From Sphingomonas aquatilis (GTDB lineage Bacteria; Pseudomonadota; Alphaproteobacteria; Sphingomonadales; Sphingomonadaceae): a DNA stretch of 64,000 bases. Location: positions 62,001 through 126,000 of the forward strand of contig NZ_JACIDB010000005.1 of assembly GCF_014196115.1 (NCBI RefSeq), given 5' to 3'. Numbering within the stretch: position 1 is the stretch's first letter; each line of letters opens with the position of its first letter. The notes beneath the pieces were generated by a model. It was given only the letters and a program-made list of their open reading frames with translations, did no database searches and was not told where the DNA came from. The position numbers and the translations under genes are program-made. Positions 45,127 through 53,566 of the stretch are shown here, piece by piece.

Positions 45127-45157
45127 GGGGCCGCTTTAACACGTTTAACGCGGCCCC
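45127..45157 (+). promoter_or_regulatory. Hairpin/operator-like element before gap
   Basis: Perfect 8-bp inverted repeat GGGGCCGC-N15-GCGGCCCC. The AT-rich loop TTTAACACGTTTAAC contains two TTTAAC boxes at 8-bp spacing. It ends 40 bp before the gap start codon. It could be an operator for a regulator of central carbon metabolism or an RNA stem in the leader; there is no T-run, so it is not a standard terminator. Confidence 0.5.
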
Positions 45158-45197
45158 GAATCCGATGCGCCGCGACCCATTGCGAGGAGTGAAGCAG

Positions 45198-46208
45198 ATG
45201 ACGGTGAAGGTTGCGATCAACGGCTTCGGCCGCATCGGCCGACTGGTGGCGCGCGCGATCATCGAACGCGGCGCCGGCGACCTCGAACTGGTCGCGATCA
45301 ACGACCTCGCCGACGCCAAGTCGAACGCCTGGCTGTTCAGCCGTGACAGCGTTCACGGGAAATACCCCGGCACCGTCACCGCCGAAGGCAACGACCTCGT
45401 CATCGACGGCAAGCGTATCCGCGTCACCGCCGAGCGCGATCCCGCCAACCTCCCGCACAAGGAACTGGGCGTCGATCTGGTGCTCGAATGCACCGGTTTC
45501 TTCACCGACAACGTCTCGTGCCAGAAGCATATCGATGCGGGCGCGAAGAAGGTGCTGATCTCGGCCCCGGGCAAGGGCGTCGACCTCACCGTCGTCTACG
45601 GCGTCAACCACGACAAGCTGACCGCCGAGCACACGATCGTGTCGAACGCGTCCTGCACCACCAACTGCCTGGCGCCGGTCGCCAAGGTCTTGAACGACAC
45701 GGTCGGCATCGAGCGCGGCCTGATGACCACCGTCCACGCCTACACCAACGACCAGAAGATCCTCGACCAGATCCACCCGGACCTGCGTCGTGCGCGCGCC
45801 GCGGCGATGAGCATGATCCCGACCACCACCGGCGCGGCCCGTGCGGTGGGCGAGGTGCTGCCCGAACTAAAGGGCAAGCTGGACGGTTCGGCGATCCGAG
45901 TGCCGGTGCCCGACGTCAGCCTGATCGACCTGACCTTCACGCCGAAGCGCGACACGACGAAGGACGAGGTCAACGCGATCCTGAAGGCCGCGTCGGAAGA
46001 CGGCCCGCTGAAGGGCGTGCTCGTCTATTCGGATGAACCGCTCGTATCGATCGATCTGATGCATTCGCCGCAGTCGTCGACCGTCGACAGCCTGGAAACG
46101 GCGGTGCTCGACGGCAAGCTCGTCCGCGTCGTCAGCTGGTACGACAACGAATGGGGCTTCTCGAACCGCATGGTCGACACCGCGACCGCCATGGCGAAGT
46201 TCCTCTAA
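45198..46208 (+). CDS. gap: Glyceraldehyde-3-phosphate dehydrogenase
   Basis: Glycolytic/gluconeogenic NAD(P)-dependent enzyme, 336 residues. Rossmann start [18 protein letters not shown], catalytic Cys in [17 protein letters not shown], conserved [13 protein letters not shown] at the C-terminus. ATG 45198 has GAGGAG 10 nt upstream; the longer open frame upstream is not coding. It heads the cluster gap, MOSC, pgk, then fba further on. The hairpin upstream suggests regulated expression. Confidence 0.97.
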   Translation: MTVKVAINGFGRIGRLVARAIIERGAGDLELVAINDLADAKSNAWLFSRDSVHGKYPGTVTAEGNDLVIDGKRIRVTAERDPANLPHKELGVDLVLECTGFFTDNVSCQKHIDAGAKKVLISAPGKGVDLTVVYGVNHDKLTAEHTIVSNASCTTNCLAPVAKVLNDTVGIERGLMTTVHAYTNDQKILDQIHPDLRRARAAAMSMIPTTTGAARAVGEVLPELKGKLDGSAIRVPVPDVSLIDLTFTPKRDTTKDEVNAILKAASEDGPLKGVLVYSDEPLVSIDLMHSPQSSTVDSLETAVLDGKLVRVVSWYDNEWGFSNRMVDTATAMAKFL

Positions 46209-46229
46209 GGCGTCGCCAATGACCCATTC

Positions 46230-46313
46230 CGTCATTGCGAGCGGAGCGAAGCAATCCGGAGCGCCACGCGCTACGCTCTGGATCGCCGCGTCGCCGCGCT
46301 CCTCGCGATGACG
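46230..46313. repeat. Intergenic inverted repeat, family D
   Basis: CGTCATTGCGAGCGGAGCG (46230-) and ...GCTCCTCGCGATGACG (-46313) form an imperfect hairpin of about 84 bp between gap and the MOSC gene. This type of CGTCATTGCGAG repeat is common in many bacterial chromosomes. Single copy here; probably transcribed within the cluster. Confidence 0.75.
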
Positions 46314-46321
46314 GGGCGGGT

Positions 46322-46789
46322 ATGACGACTGCCGGCACGCTCGTCGGGATCGCCCGGCACGCCTTTTCGAAGGCGCCGATGGAACTGATCGAAGCGGTCG
46401 ACGTGACGGTCGAAGGGGGCCTGCACGGCGACTTCCGTGGCGCGGTGAAGCCTGGCGGGCGTGGCAAGCGGCAGGTGACGCTGATGGAGCGCGGCGACTG
46501 GGATGCCGCCATGGCGGACCTCGGTCATACGATCCCGTGGCAGGAACGGCGCGTCAACCTGCTGGTCGACGGCTTCGATATCCCGCAGGTGCCCGGCACG
46601 CGTCTGCGCATCGGCGCGGTCGAGCTGGAGATTACGGTCGAATGCGATCCGTGCAGTCGCATGGAGACGATCGCGACCGGACTGAAGGCGGCGCTGACCC
46701 CAGACTGGCGGGGCGGGGCCTGTACGCGCGTGAAGGTGCCCGGCCGGATCGCGATCGGCGATCCCGTGTCGGTCGTCTCTTTCTCTTAA
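46322..46789 (+). CDS. MOSC-domain protein
   Basis: 155-residue single MOSC domain protein. The Cys in VECDPCSRME fits the conserved cysteine of MOSC proteins, which bind molybdenum-sulfur cofactors or transfer sulfur; VEGGLHGDFRGAVKPG and GACTRVKVPGRIAIGD are family motifs. I chose ATG 46322, right after the repeat. It lies between gap and pgk and may be co-transcribed with them; a functional link to glycolysis is not obvious. Confidence 0.9.
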   Translation: MTTAGTLVGIARHAFSKAPMELIEAVDVTVEGGLHGDFRGAVKPGGRGKRQVTLMERGDWDAAMADLGHTIPWQERRVNLLVDGFDIPQVPGTRLRIGAVELEITVECDPCSRMETIATGLKAALTPDWRGGACTRVKVPGRIAIGDPVSVVSFS

Positions 46790-46807
46790 GATCTGAAGGA
46801 CGATATC

Positions 46808-47998
46808 ATGGCTAAGGCCTTCAAGACGCTCGACGATATGGGCGAAGTTCGTGGCAAGCGCGTGCTGGTACGCGAGGATCTGAACGTCCCCATGGCGGAC
46901 GGCGCGGTGACCGACGACACGCGACTGCGCGCCACGTTGCCGACCGTCACCGAACTCGCCGATCGTGGTGCGATCGTGCTGATCCTGGCCCATTTCGGCC
47001 GGCCGAAGGGCACGCCAAACCCTGAGATGTCGCTCAGCCGCATCGTCCGCCCGTATTCCGCCGTGCTGGGACGCGAGGTCCGCTATATCGACTGGGAGGG
47101 CGACGAGGCCGCCGTCGCAACGCTGCAGCCCGGCGATATCGCGGTTCTGGAGAACACCCGCTTCTTCGGTGGGGAAGAGAAGAACGATCCGCAAGTCGTT
47201 GCACGCTTTGCCAAATTGGGCGACCTCTACGTCAACGATGCCTTTTCCGCGGCACACCGCGCCCATGCCTCGACCGAGGGGCTGGCCAAGGTTCTGCCCG
47301 CCTTCGCCGGTCGTGCGATGGAGGCCGAACTCGACGCGCTCGAAAAGGCACTGGGTAACCCCGACCACCCCGTCGCCGCCGTGGTTGGTGGCGCCAAGGT
47401 GTCGACCAAGCTCGACGTGCTCAAGCACCTCGTCACTCGCGTCGATCACCTGATCATCGGCGGTGGCATGGCCAATACCTTCCTCGCGGCGCGCGGCGTC
47501 AATGTCGGCAAGTCGCTGTGCGAACACGATCTGACCGGCACCGCGGAGGAGATCCTCGACGCCGCGGATCGCGCCAATTGCACCGTTCACCTGCCGTACG
47601 ACGTCGTGGTGGCGAAGGAATTCCGCGCCAACCCGCCGGTCCGCACCGTCAACGTCCACGAAGTCGCGGCGGACGAGATGATCCTGGACGTCGGCCCTAG
47701 CGCGGTCGAGGCGTTGGGCGATGTGCTGAAGAACTGCCGCACGCTCGTGTGGAACGGCCCGATGGGCGCATTCGAGACGCCGCCCTTCGATGTCGCCACC
47801 GTCAGCCTGGCGCGCACCGCCGCGGCGCTGACCCAGGACGGCAGCCTCGTCTCGGTTGCGGGCGGTGGCGATACCGTCGCCGCACTCAACCAGGCCGGCG
47901 TGGCGGATCGCTTCACCTTCGTGTCCACTGCCGGTGGCGCCTTCCTCGAATGGATGGAAGGCAAGGCACTGCCCGGCGTCGCGGCGCTGACCGCCTGA
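46808..47998 (+). CDS. pgk: Phosphoglycerate kinase
   Basis: 396-residue glycolytic kinase converting 1,3-bisphosphoglycerate and ADP to 3-phosphoglycerate and ATP. The N-terminal substrate region is [11 protein letters not shown] (commonly RVDLNVP), then [23 protein letters not shown], and the C-terminal WNGPMGAFE and [15 protein letters not shown] precedes the ATG. 18 bp after the MOSC gene. Confidence 0.97.
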   Translation: MAKAFKTLDDMGEVRGKRVLVREDLNVPMADGAVTDDTRLRATLPTVTELADRGAIVLILAHFGRPKGTPNPEMSLSRIVRPYSAVLGREVRYIDWEGDEAAVATLQPGDIAVLENTRFFGGEEKNDPQVVARFAKLGDLYVNDAFSAAHRAHASTEGLAKVLPAFAGRAMEAELDALEKALGNPDHPVAAVVGGAKVSTKLDVLKHLVTRVDHLIIGGGMANTFLAARGVNVGKSLCEHDLTGTAEEILDAADRANCTVHLPYDVVVAKEFRANPPVRTVNVHEVAADEMILDVGPSAVEALGDVLKNCRTLVWNGPMGAFETPPFDVATVSLARTAAALTQDGSLVSVAGGGDTVAALNQAGVADRFTFVSTAGGAFLEWMEGKALPGVAALTA

Positions 47999-48017
47999 CC
48001 CGAATGCGATACGCCGC

Positions 48018-48527
48018 TCAAGTCGGCGGCGTCTCCTTCAACAGCGGCACGACGATCGTGTTGAGATCGTCGAGGTCGAGCGATGCCGCCTTGGCGTAGC
48101 GGACGACCCCCGCACGATCGATGACGTAATTGGTCGGCACCGCATTGCCGATCAGCGGATATTTGCCCTTCACCCGCCGTGTCGGCGTGATCGCCATCGC
48201 CGCGAACAGCGGTTTCATCCGAAAGACCGGCACCGAGTCCTCGGTCGCCACCGCGAACACGCGCAGGCCGTGCTTCTGCTGCGTCCGATAATAGGCATCC
48301 AGCAGCGGCAGCTCCGCGCGGCAGGGCACGCACCACGTCGCCCAGAAATTCAGGATCACCACCTGTCCGCGCAGATCGGCGAGCCGCACCTTGCTGCCAT
48401 CGATCAGCGTCAACTCCGCGTCCGGCGCAGGCTTGCCGACCAGTGACGACGCATAACGGTCCGCCGCCGCGCCCGCGCCGCTCGCGGTCAACAGTGCAGC
48501 GACGATTGCCAGCCGGATTGGTGTCAT
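48018..48527 (-). CDS. TlpA-like thioredoxin-fold protein, exported
   Basis: 169-residue protein with a signal peptide (residues 1-20, [17 protein letters not shown]) and an AhpC/TSA-like thioredoxin domain with the active site [15 protein letters not shown] and the cis-Pro stretch AVPTNYVID. Probably a periplasmic thiol-disulfide oxidoreductase of the TlpA/ResA group. AGGGGGA precedes ATG 48527. It is convergent with pgk and independent of the ccm-linked CcmG at 12 kb. Confidence 0.9.
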   Translation of the reverse strand: MTPIRLAIVAALLTASGAGAAADRYASSLVGKPAPDAELTLIDGSKVRLADLRGQVVILNFWATWCVPCRAELPLLDAYYRTQQKHGLRVFAVATEDSVPVFRMKPLFAAMAITPTRRVKGKYPLIGNAVPTNYVIDRAGVVRYAKAASLDLDDLNTIVVPLLKETPPT

Positions 48528-48592
48528 GATCGTTCCCCCTTGACCCGCATCAAGCGTCCTTTGGCGCGTGGCGTCAAGGCTGCACTCGCCCC

Positions 48593-48621
48593 TTGCGCAA
48601 GGTCCTGCCACACCGTAGGTT
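48593..48621 (+). promoter_or_regulatory. Candidate promoter of the toxin-antitoxin operon
   Basis: TTGCGC (48593-48598) and TAGGTT (48616-48621) at exactly 17-bp spacing. The -10 box overlaps the first GTTAAAC repeat, so a protein bound to the repeats would block the promoter. The start codon of the antitoxin is 29 bp downstream. Confidence 0.45.
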
Positions 48622-48634
48622 AAACGCGTTAAAC
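48619..48634. promoter_or_regulatory. Candidate antitoxin operator (GTTAAAC direct repeats)
   Basis: Two direct GTTAAAC copies (48619-48625, 48628-48634), 9 bp apart start to start. They lie 15 bp before the ribbon-helix-helix antitoxin gene. Ribbon-helix-helix proteins often bind short repeats at about this spacing, so autoregulation is likely. A related sequence in the opposite orientation lies in the hairpin before gap. Confidence 0.5.
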
Positions 48635-48649
48635 AGGCAGGGAGCCGGC

Positions 48650-48874
48650 ATGCTCGGAGTGCGACTCGACACCGAATTGGAAGAGCGGCTCGCCGCGGTC
48701 GCGCGCACCCAGGGTCGCAGCAAAAGCGACATCGCGCGCGAGGCGGTGCGACGCTACGTCGACCTGCACGATGACGCCTATCGCCGCGAGGCCCGCCGCC
48801 AATCGACCCGCGCATCGCAACGCGTATCGAGCGATGATGTGATCTTCTGGCAGGATGCGCGCGCGTGGAAATAA
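48650..48874 (+). CDS. Ribbon-helix-helix antitoxin-like protein
   Basis: 74-residue protein with an N-terminal ribbon-helix-helix ([20 protein letters not shown], then [17 protein letters not shown]) and a charged C-terminal tail ending in FWQDARAWK that could bind the toxin. ATG 48650 has GGGAG 6 nt upstream; an open frame begins earlier but covers the promoter. It overlaps the MazF-like gene by 10 bp, the usual arrangement of type II toxin-antitoxin modules. Confidence 0.88.
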   Translation: MLGVRLDTELEERLAAVARTQGRSKSDIAREAVRRYVDLHDDAYRREARRQSTRASQRVSSDDVIFWQDARAWK

Positions 48875-49191
48875 GGCATGGCGGCATCGTGTTGGTCGAT
48901 GGACCCGACGGTGCGCCGGCGCGGCCGTGCGTCGTCGTCCAGTCCGACCTGTTCAACGCGACGCATGCGACGATCACCGTCTGCCCGCTCACCTCGGTGA
49001 TCGGTGGCGAGGCGCTGTTCCGCGTCGTCATGTCGCCGCGCGAACACAATGGCCTGACCGCCGAATGCGAGGTGGAGGTCGACCGGATCACCAGCGTCGC
49101 ACGCGACCGCATCACCGCGGTGATCGGCGATGCCAGCCCCACCCGCATGGAGCAGATCGACCAGGCGCTGCGGCGCTGGCTGATGCTCTGA
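48865..49191 (+). CDS. MazF/PemK-like toxin
   Basis: 108-residue PemK/MazF-fold protein, probably a sequence-specific endoribonuclease toxin. [21 protein letters not shown] matches the N-terminal strands (usually RGDI...PGSE.GKTRPVVVIQ), and VCPLTS follows. GTG 48865 is the only start that keeps this N-terminus. Overlap with the antitoxin gene implies coupled translation. Catalytic competence cannot be judged: several charged positions of the canonical RGEIWLVDLDP start are changed. Confidence 0.88.
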   Translation: MEIRHGGIVLVDGPDGAPARPCVVVQSDLFNATHATITVCPLTSVIGGEALFRVVMSPREHNGLTAECEVEVDRITSVARDRITAVIGDASPTRMEQIDQALRRWLML

Positions 49192-49228
49192 CGACCCCAT
49201 TTCACGACGTGCCCCCAAGGAGCTACTC

Positions 49229-50149
49229 ATGACCACGACCGTCACGCCCGCCGTCAAGGCGATTCTCGACAAGTATGAAGCCACCAGCCCCGCGGTGAAA
49301 GCGAACCTCGCCCGCATCCTGATGCAGGGCAAGCTGGGCGGCACCGGCAAGCTCATCATTCTGCCCGTCGATCAGGGCTTCGAACATGGCCCGGCGCGCT
49401 CGTTCGCCGTGAACCCGCCGGCCTACGACCCGCATTATCACTATCAGATGGCGGTGGACGCCGGCCTCAGCGCCTATGCTGCGCCGCTCGGCCCGCTCGA
49501 AGCGGGTGCCGACACCTTCGCCGGCCAGATTCCGACGATCCTGAAGGTCAACAGCTCGAACAGCTGGGCGACCAGCATCGACCAGGCGGTGACGGCGAGC
49601 GTCGGCGATGCGGTGCGCCTCGGCTGCGCGGCGATCGGCTTCACCATCTACCCTGGCTCGGACCAGATTTTCGAGCAGATGGAAGAGATTCGCGAACTGT
49701 CCGAAGAGGCGAAGGCCGTCGGCATCGCGACCGTCATCTGGAGCTATCCGCGCGGCGGCAAGCTCAGCAAGGACGGCGAGCTGGCGCTCGACGTCGGCGC
49801 CTATGCCGCGCACATGGCGGCGCTGCTCGGCGCGCACATCATCAAGGTGAAGCTGCCGTCGGCGCATATCGAACAGGACGAAGCCAAGAAGGCGTATGAA
49901 GGCACCGACTGGTCGAACCAGGCGGACCGCGTCCGCCACGTCGTCCAGTCGAGCTTCGCCGGTCGCCGTATCGTCGTCTTCTCTGGCGGCGCGGCCAAAG
50001 GCGCCGATGCGGTCTATCAGGACGCGCGCGACATCCTGGCGGGTGGCGGCAATGGCTCGATCATCGGCCGCAACACCTTCCAGCGCAGCCGCGAAGATGC
50101 GCTCGAGATGCTGGCCAAGCTCGTCGCGATCTACAAGGGCGAGGCATAA
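49229..50149 (+). CDS. fbaB: Fructose-bisphosphate aldolase, class I (archaeal/DhnA type)
   Basis: 306-residue Schiff-base aldolase of the FbaB/DhnA family. GKLIILPVDQGFEHGPARSF is the N-terminal signature; IIKVKLPSA supplies the Schiff-base Lys region, and VVFSGGAAKG a phosphate-binding loop. It cleaves or forms fructose-1,6-bisphosphate. AAGGAG precedes the ATG. It lies after the toxin-antitoxin module and completes the cluster gap-pgk-fba. Confidence 0.95.
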   Translation: MTTTVTPAVKAILDKYEATSPAVKANLARILMQGKLGGTGKLIILPVDQGFEHGPARSFAVNPPAYDPHYHYQMAVDAGLSAYAAPLGPLEAGADTFAGQIPTILKVNSSNSWATSIDQAVTASVGDAVRLGCAAIGFTIYPGSDQIFEQMEEIRELSEEAKAVGIATVIWSYPRGGKLSKDGELALDVGAYAAHMAALLGAHIIKVKLPSAHIEQDEAKKAYEGTDWSNQADRVRHVVQSSFAGRRIVVFSGGAAKGADAVYQDARDILAGGGNGSIIGRNTFQRSREDALEMLAKLVAIYKGEA

Positions 50150-50204
50150 GCCGATCCTGCCGCTGCGGCTTTCGTCGCGGCGGCAATCGGGGTAGGGGCC
50201 GGGC

Positions 50205-50888
50205 ATGACCGAAGACGATCCGCTTGGCCCCCTCGATCCTGAATTCGCGGCACAGTTCCGCCGTGACGACCGTCGGCCGCCGTGCCAACTCTATCTGATC
50301 TCGCCGCTCGACGTAGCGGGTGGCTTCGCCGACCGATTGGCCCGCGCGCTCGACGCGGGCCCCGTCGCGGCCTTCCAGTTCCGCGTGAAGGATATCGACC
50401 GGCACGCCGCAGCGAAGCTGGCGGAACCGCTTCAGCGTCTGTGCGCGGACCGCGAGGTCGCGTTCATCGTCAACGACAGCATCTCGCTCGCCAAGCGGCT
50501 GGGCGCCGACGGCGTGCATCTGGGTCAGGACGATGGCGATCCGCGGGAAGCGCGTGATGTGCTGGGGCCCAATGTGCAGATCGGCGTGACCTGCCACGAC
50601 AGCCGACACCTTGCCATGGAAGCGGGCGAGGGCGGCGCGGACTATGTCGCCTTCGGCGCCTTCTATCCGACGACGACCAAGGCGGTTAAGCACATGCCGG
50701 AGCCGTCGATCCTGTCCTGGTGGGCGTCGATGTTCGAACTGCCCAGCGTCGCGATCGGCGGCATTACGCCGGACAACGCCGCGCCGCTGGTGGCCGCCGG
50801 CGCGGACTTCCTCGCTGTGTCCGGCGCGGTGTGGAACGGCGACGAGGCCGCCGCCGTGGCCGCATTCGCGAAGGTGCTGAACGGCTGA
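50205..50888 (+). CDS. thiE: Thiamine-phosphate synthase
   Basis: 227-residue TIM-barrel enzyme joining HMP-PP and THZ-P into thiamine phosphate. Characteristic motifs are [35 protein letters not shown] and [13 protein letters not shown]. An N-terminal extension of about 35 residues precedes the barrel compared with short ThiE. 55 bp after fba; no other thi genes or TPP riboswitch are seen nearby. Confidence 0.92.
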   Translation: MTEDDPLGPLDPEFAAQFRRDDRRPPCQLYLISPLDVAGGFADRLARALDAGPVAAFQFRVKDIDRHAAAKLAEPLQRLCADREVAFIVNDSISLAKRLGADGVHLGQDDGDPREARDVLGPNVQIGVTCHDSRHLAMEAGEGGADYVAFGAFYPTTTKAVKHMPEPSILSWWASMFELPSVAIGGITPDNAAPLVAAGADFLAVSGAVWNGDEAAAVAAFAKVLNG

Positions 50889-50901
50889 GCCGTTGACTCC
50901 C

Positions 50902-50928
50902 GTCGCCCCGGGGCCCGTCCGGGGCGAC
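50902..50928. repeat. Solo arm of family B repeat / hairpin after thiE
   Basis: GTCGCCCCGG-N7-CCGGGGCGAC is a perfect 10-bp stem 13 bp after the thiE stop. It resembles one arm of the family B elements. No T-run follows, so intrinsic termination is doubtful. A stable RNA hairpin at the mRNA 3' end is likely. Confidence 0.7.
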
Positions 50929-51029
50929 GAAGGCGGGCGGCGAAGCGCCCCGCACAAAACCACTGTTCCACGAAACCCTTAGCCCCTCCGCCCGTTGATC
51001 CGCCTGCGTAACGGTCAGGGAGCGGATTG

Positions 51030-52040
51030 ATGAAGGCGGCACTCACCACGGCACTCTTGGCGGGCGCCGCGCTCGCCGCGTCGGCGACGGCACAGGCGCC
51101 CCAAGCCGCCCCGGCGGCCAAGCCCGTCGACCGCAACCTGCTCCATGTCCAGGTCATCCTCGATTCGCTCGGCTTCGGTCCCGGCCTGCTCGACGGGAAG
51201 GGCGGCCAGTCGCTCACCGCCGCGCTGAAGGGGTTCCAGGAGGCCAAGGGCCTGCCCAAGACCGGCAAGCCCGACGCCGCGACGCTCGCGGCGCTTTATC
51301 CCTATCGTGCCAAGCGCCCGACCGCGCGCTTCATGCTGACGCGCGAGGCGCTCGCCGGGCCGTATATCAACCCGCTGCCCAAGGATTACGGCGAGCAGGC
51401 GAAGCTGCCGACGATCGGCTATGCGACGCCGATGGAAAAGCTGGCGGAGATGTTCCACACCAGCCCCGAGACGCTGATCGCGCTCAATTCCCCCTCGACG
51501 CGGCTGAAGGTCGGCAACACGATCGTCGTCCCCAATGCGCTGCCCGCGTCGCGCAATTACGACGCCAAGCTGCCCGATCACTGGCGCCAGACGCTCAATA
51601 TGCTCAACGTCGACGCCAACCAGCCCGTTGCCGACCACATCGTCGTCGACAAATCGGACAAGGTGCTCCGCGTCCTCGATAAGGACGATAAGTTGATCGC
51701 GCAGTTCAGCGCGACGATGGGGTCCGAGCACGATCCGCTGCCGCTGGGGACGTGGAAGATCTACGGCGCCGATTACAACCCCAAGTTCCACTACAACCCC
51801 GCGCTATTCTGGGATGCGAAGAAGGGCGATGAGAAGGAGTTGCTGCCGCCGGGGCCGAATGGTCCGGTCGGGGTGGTGTGGCTCGACCTGTCGAAGGAGC
51901 ATTACGGCATCCACGGCACACCGCACCCCGAACTCATCGGCCGGACGGAAAGCCATGGCTGCATCCGCCTGACCAATTGGGATGTCGCGCGCCTGGCGCA
52001 GATGGTGAAGCCGGGCACCAAGGCGGTTTTCCAGGCTTGA
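51030..52040 (+). CDS. L,D-transpeptidase (YkuD) with peptidoglycan-binding domain
   Basis: 336-residue exported cell-wall enzyme. A signal peptide (residues 1-21, ending SATAQ) is followed by a PG_binding_1 domain (LDGKGGQSLTAALKGFQEAK), a LysM-like middle region and the YkuD domain with YGIHGTPHPELIGRTESHGC, including the catalytic SHGC. It crosslinks peptidoglycan or attaches proteins to it. ATG 51030 is preferred over the adjacent TTG 51027. Confidence 0.93.
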   Translation: MKAALTTALLAGAALAASATAQAPQAAPAAKPVDRNLLHVQVILDSLGFGPGLLDGKGGQSLTAALKGFQEAKGLPKTGKPDAATLAALYPYRAKRPTARFMLTREALAGPYINPLPKDYGEQAKLPTIGYATPMEKLAEMFHTSPETLIALNSPSTRLKVGNTIVVPNALPASRNYDAKLPDHWRQTLNMLNVDANQPVADHIVVDKSDKVLRVLDKDDKLIAQFSATMGSEHDPLPLGTWKIYGADYNPKFHYNPALFWDAKKGDEKELLPPGPNGPVGVVWLDLSKEHYGIHGTPHPELIGRTESHGCIRLTNWDVARLAQMVKPGTKAVFQA

Positions 52041-52071
52041 GTGGGATGGTAACGCTCGCACCAAAGTTCGC

Positions 52072-52177
52072 GTCACTCCTTACTCGTTCCGGGGTCCACT
52101 CCGCGGCGAGGGGGGCGGCTAGAGCCTCCGGCCATGCCCTTGCTGACCGGTGGACCCCGGAACACGTCCGGGGTGAC
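52072..52177. repeat. Inverted-repeat element, family B, copy 3
   Basis: The right arm (52151-52177) is well conserved; the left arm (52072-52098) is degraded. Orientation matches the gspJ copy. Lies between the L,D-transpeptidase and M23 peptidase genes, ending 15 bp before the latter's ATG. Confidence 0.85.
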
Positions 52178-52191
52178 GAAGGGGAGGGTGC

Positions 52192-52791
52192 ATGACTCGC
52201 CTCGGCTGGGGCATTCTTGTCGGCTTGGTGCTGCTCGGAGCGGCGTTCGTCGCCATGACCCGCTTCGGCACCGCCGACCCCTCGGCGCGCCGCGTGACCG
52301 CAACGGCGAGCACCCCCGAACCGGCCGCCGAGGCCACGGCACCGACCGGCCAACTCACCGTGCCTGTCGCCGGCATTGCCCGATCGACCATCATGGACAG
52401 CTGGAACGACCCACGCGAAGGCGGCAGTCGAGGGCATCACGGCACCGACATTCCCGCCCCCGCCGGCACCCCCGTTCTCGCCGCCGCGGCCGGCCGCGTC
52501 GAAAAGCTGTTCCAGTCCGGCCGCGGCGGTACGACGCTCTACATCCGCTCGCCCGACCGCCGCTGGGTCTATTATTACGCACATCTGTCGGGCTATGCGC
52601 CGGGTATGGCCGTCGGCCAGCCCGTGCGGGCCGGGCAAACGATCGCCTATGTCGGCGACACCGGCGATGCGGGTGCGGGCAATTATCACCTCCATTTCGG
52701 CATGCAGCGCATGGGGGCGAGTGATCGCTGGTATCAGGGCCAGGACGTCAATCCGTTCCCGATGCTTGCCGGGTCGGCGCCCGCACGGTAA
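52192..52791 (+). CDS. M23-family (LytM-type) metallopeptidase
   Basis: 199-residue envelope peptidase with one N-terminal membrane anchor or uncleaved signal (about residues 4-22). The M23 domain has the zinc ligands in HHGTDIPAP and the HLHF motif near the end (NYHLHFGMQ), plus VYYYAHLSGYAPG. These residues are complete, so it is probably an active endopeptidase rather than a LytM activator. Adjacent to the L,D-transpeptidase, both acting on peptidoglycan. Confidence 0.92.
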   Translation: MTRLGWGILVGLVLLGAAFVAMTRFGTADPSARRVTATASTPEPAAEATAPTGQLTVPVAGIARSTIMDSWNDPREGGSRGHHGTDIPAPAGTPVLAAAAGRVEKLFQSGRGGTTLYIRSPDRRWVYYYAHLSGYAPGMAVGQPVRAGQTIAYVGDTGDAGAGNYHLHFGMQRMGASDRWYQGQDVNPFPMLAGSAPAR

Positions 52792-52854
52792 AGCGCCGCC
52801 ACCCGGCGTGGCTCATCGCCCGCCAAACTCGCTCTTTCCAGTAGGTTCAATCCC

Positions 52855-53418
52855 ATGAAGATCAGCGGCGTGGACATCCGTCCCGGCAACATCATCGAAT
52901 ATGAAGGCGGCATCTGGCGCGCGGTCAAGATCCAGCACACGCAGCCCGGCAAGGGCGGTGCGTACATGCAGGTCGAGATGAAGAACCTGATCGACGGCCG
53001 CAAGAACAACGTCCGCTTCCGCTCGGCGGAGACGGTCGAGCGCGTCCGCCTCGACACCAAGGATTTCCAGTATCTGTTCCGCGACGGCGACCAGCTGACC
53101 TTCATGGACAAGGAAAGCTACGAACAGATCACGCTCGACGCGGGCATCCTGGGCGACGCTGCGGCCTTCCTGCAGGATGGTATGGACGTCGTGCTCGAAC
53201 TGTATGACGAAAAGCCGATTTCGGTCGAACTGCCGAGCACGATCGAAGCGACGATCGTCGAGGCGGATGCCGTGGTGAAGGGGCAGACCGCCTCGTCCAG
53301 CTACAAGCCCGCCATCCTCGACAATGGCGTCCGCGTGATGGTGCCGCCGCACATCGGTGCCGGCACGCGCATCGTCGTCGACGTGTACGAGCAGACGTAC
53401 GTCCGCCGCGCGGATTGA
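52855..53418 (+). CDS. efp: Translation elongation factor P
   Basis: 187-residue factor relieving ribosome stalls at proline stretches. N-terminal [18 protein letters not shown], Lys at position 33 in [12 protein letters not shown] (the modified residue in many bacteria), and C-terminal [18 protein letters not shown]. Neither EpmA nor another EF-P-modifying gene is in the window. AGTAGG lies upstream of the ATG. Confidence 0.97.
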   Translation: MKISGVDIRPGNIIEYEGGIWRAVKIQHTQPGKGGAYMQVEMKNLIDGRKNNVRFRSAETVERVRLDTKDFQYLFRDGDQLTFMDKESYEQITLDAGILGDAAAFLQDGMDVVLELYDEKPISVELPSTIEATIVEADAVVKGQTASSSYKPAILDNGVRVMVPPHIGAGTRIVVDVYEQTYVRRAD

Positions 53419-53426
53419 TTGATGAT

Positions 53427-53551
53427 CCCTCTCCCATCGGGAGAGGGTGGCCGAGCGTAGCGAGGTTGGGTGAGGGCAGGGCCTTCATCCGACCCTCACC
53501 CTCCCACCGCCTGACGGCGGCGGGCCCCTCCCTCTCCCGCCGGGACAGGGG
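53427..53551. repeat. Intergenic structured repeats, family A, copy 5 (double)
   Basis: Two CCCTCTCCC/GGGAGAGGG-like hairpins flank facing GGGTGAGGG and CCCTCACCC. The element starts 9 bp after the efp stop and ends 16 bp before the inositol-phosphatase ATG. It resembles the paired unit at 33842-33957. Confidence 0.8.
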
Positions 53552-53566
53552 TACAGAGATTATCCC

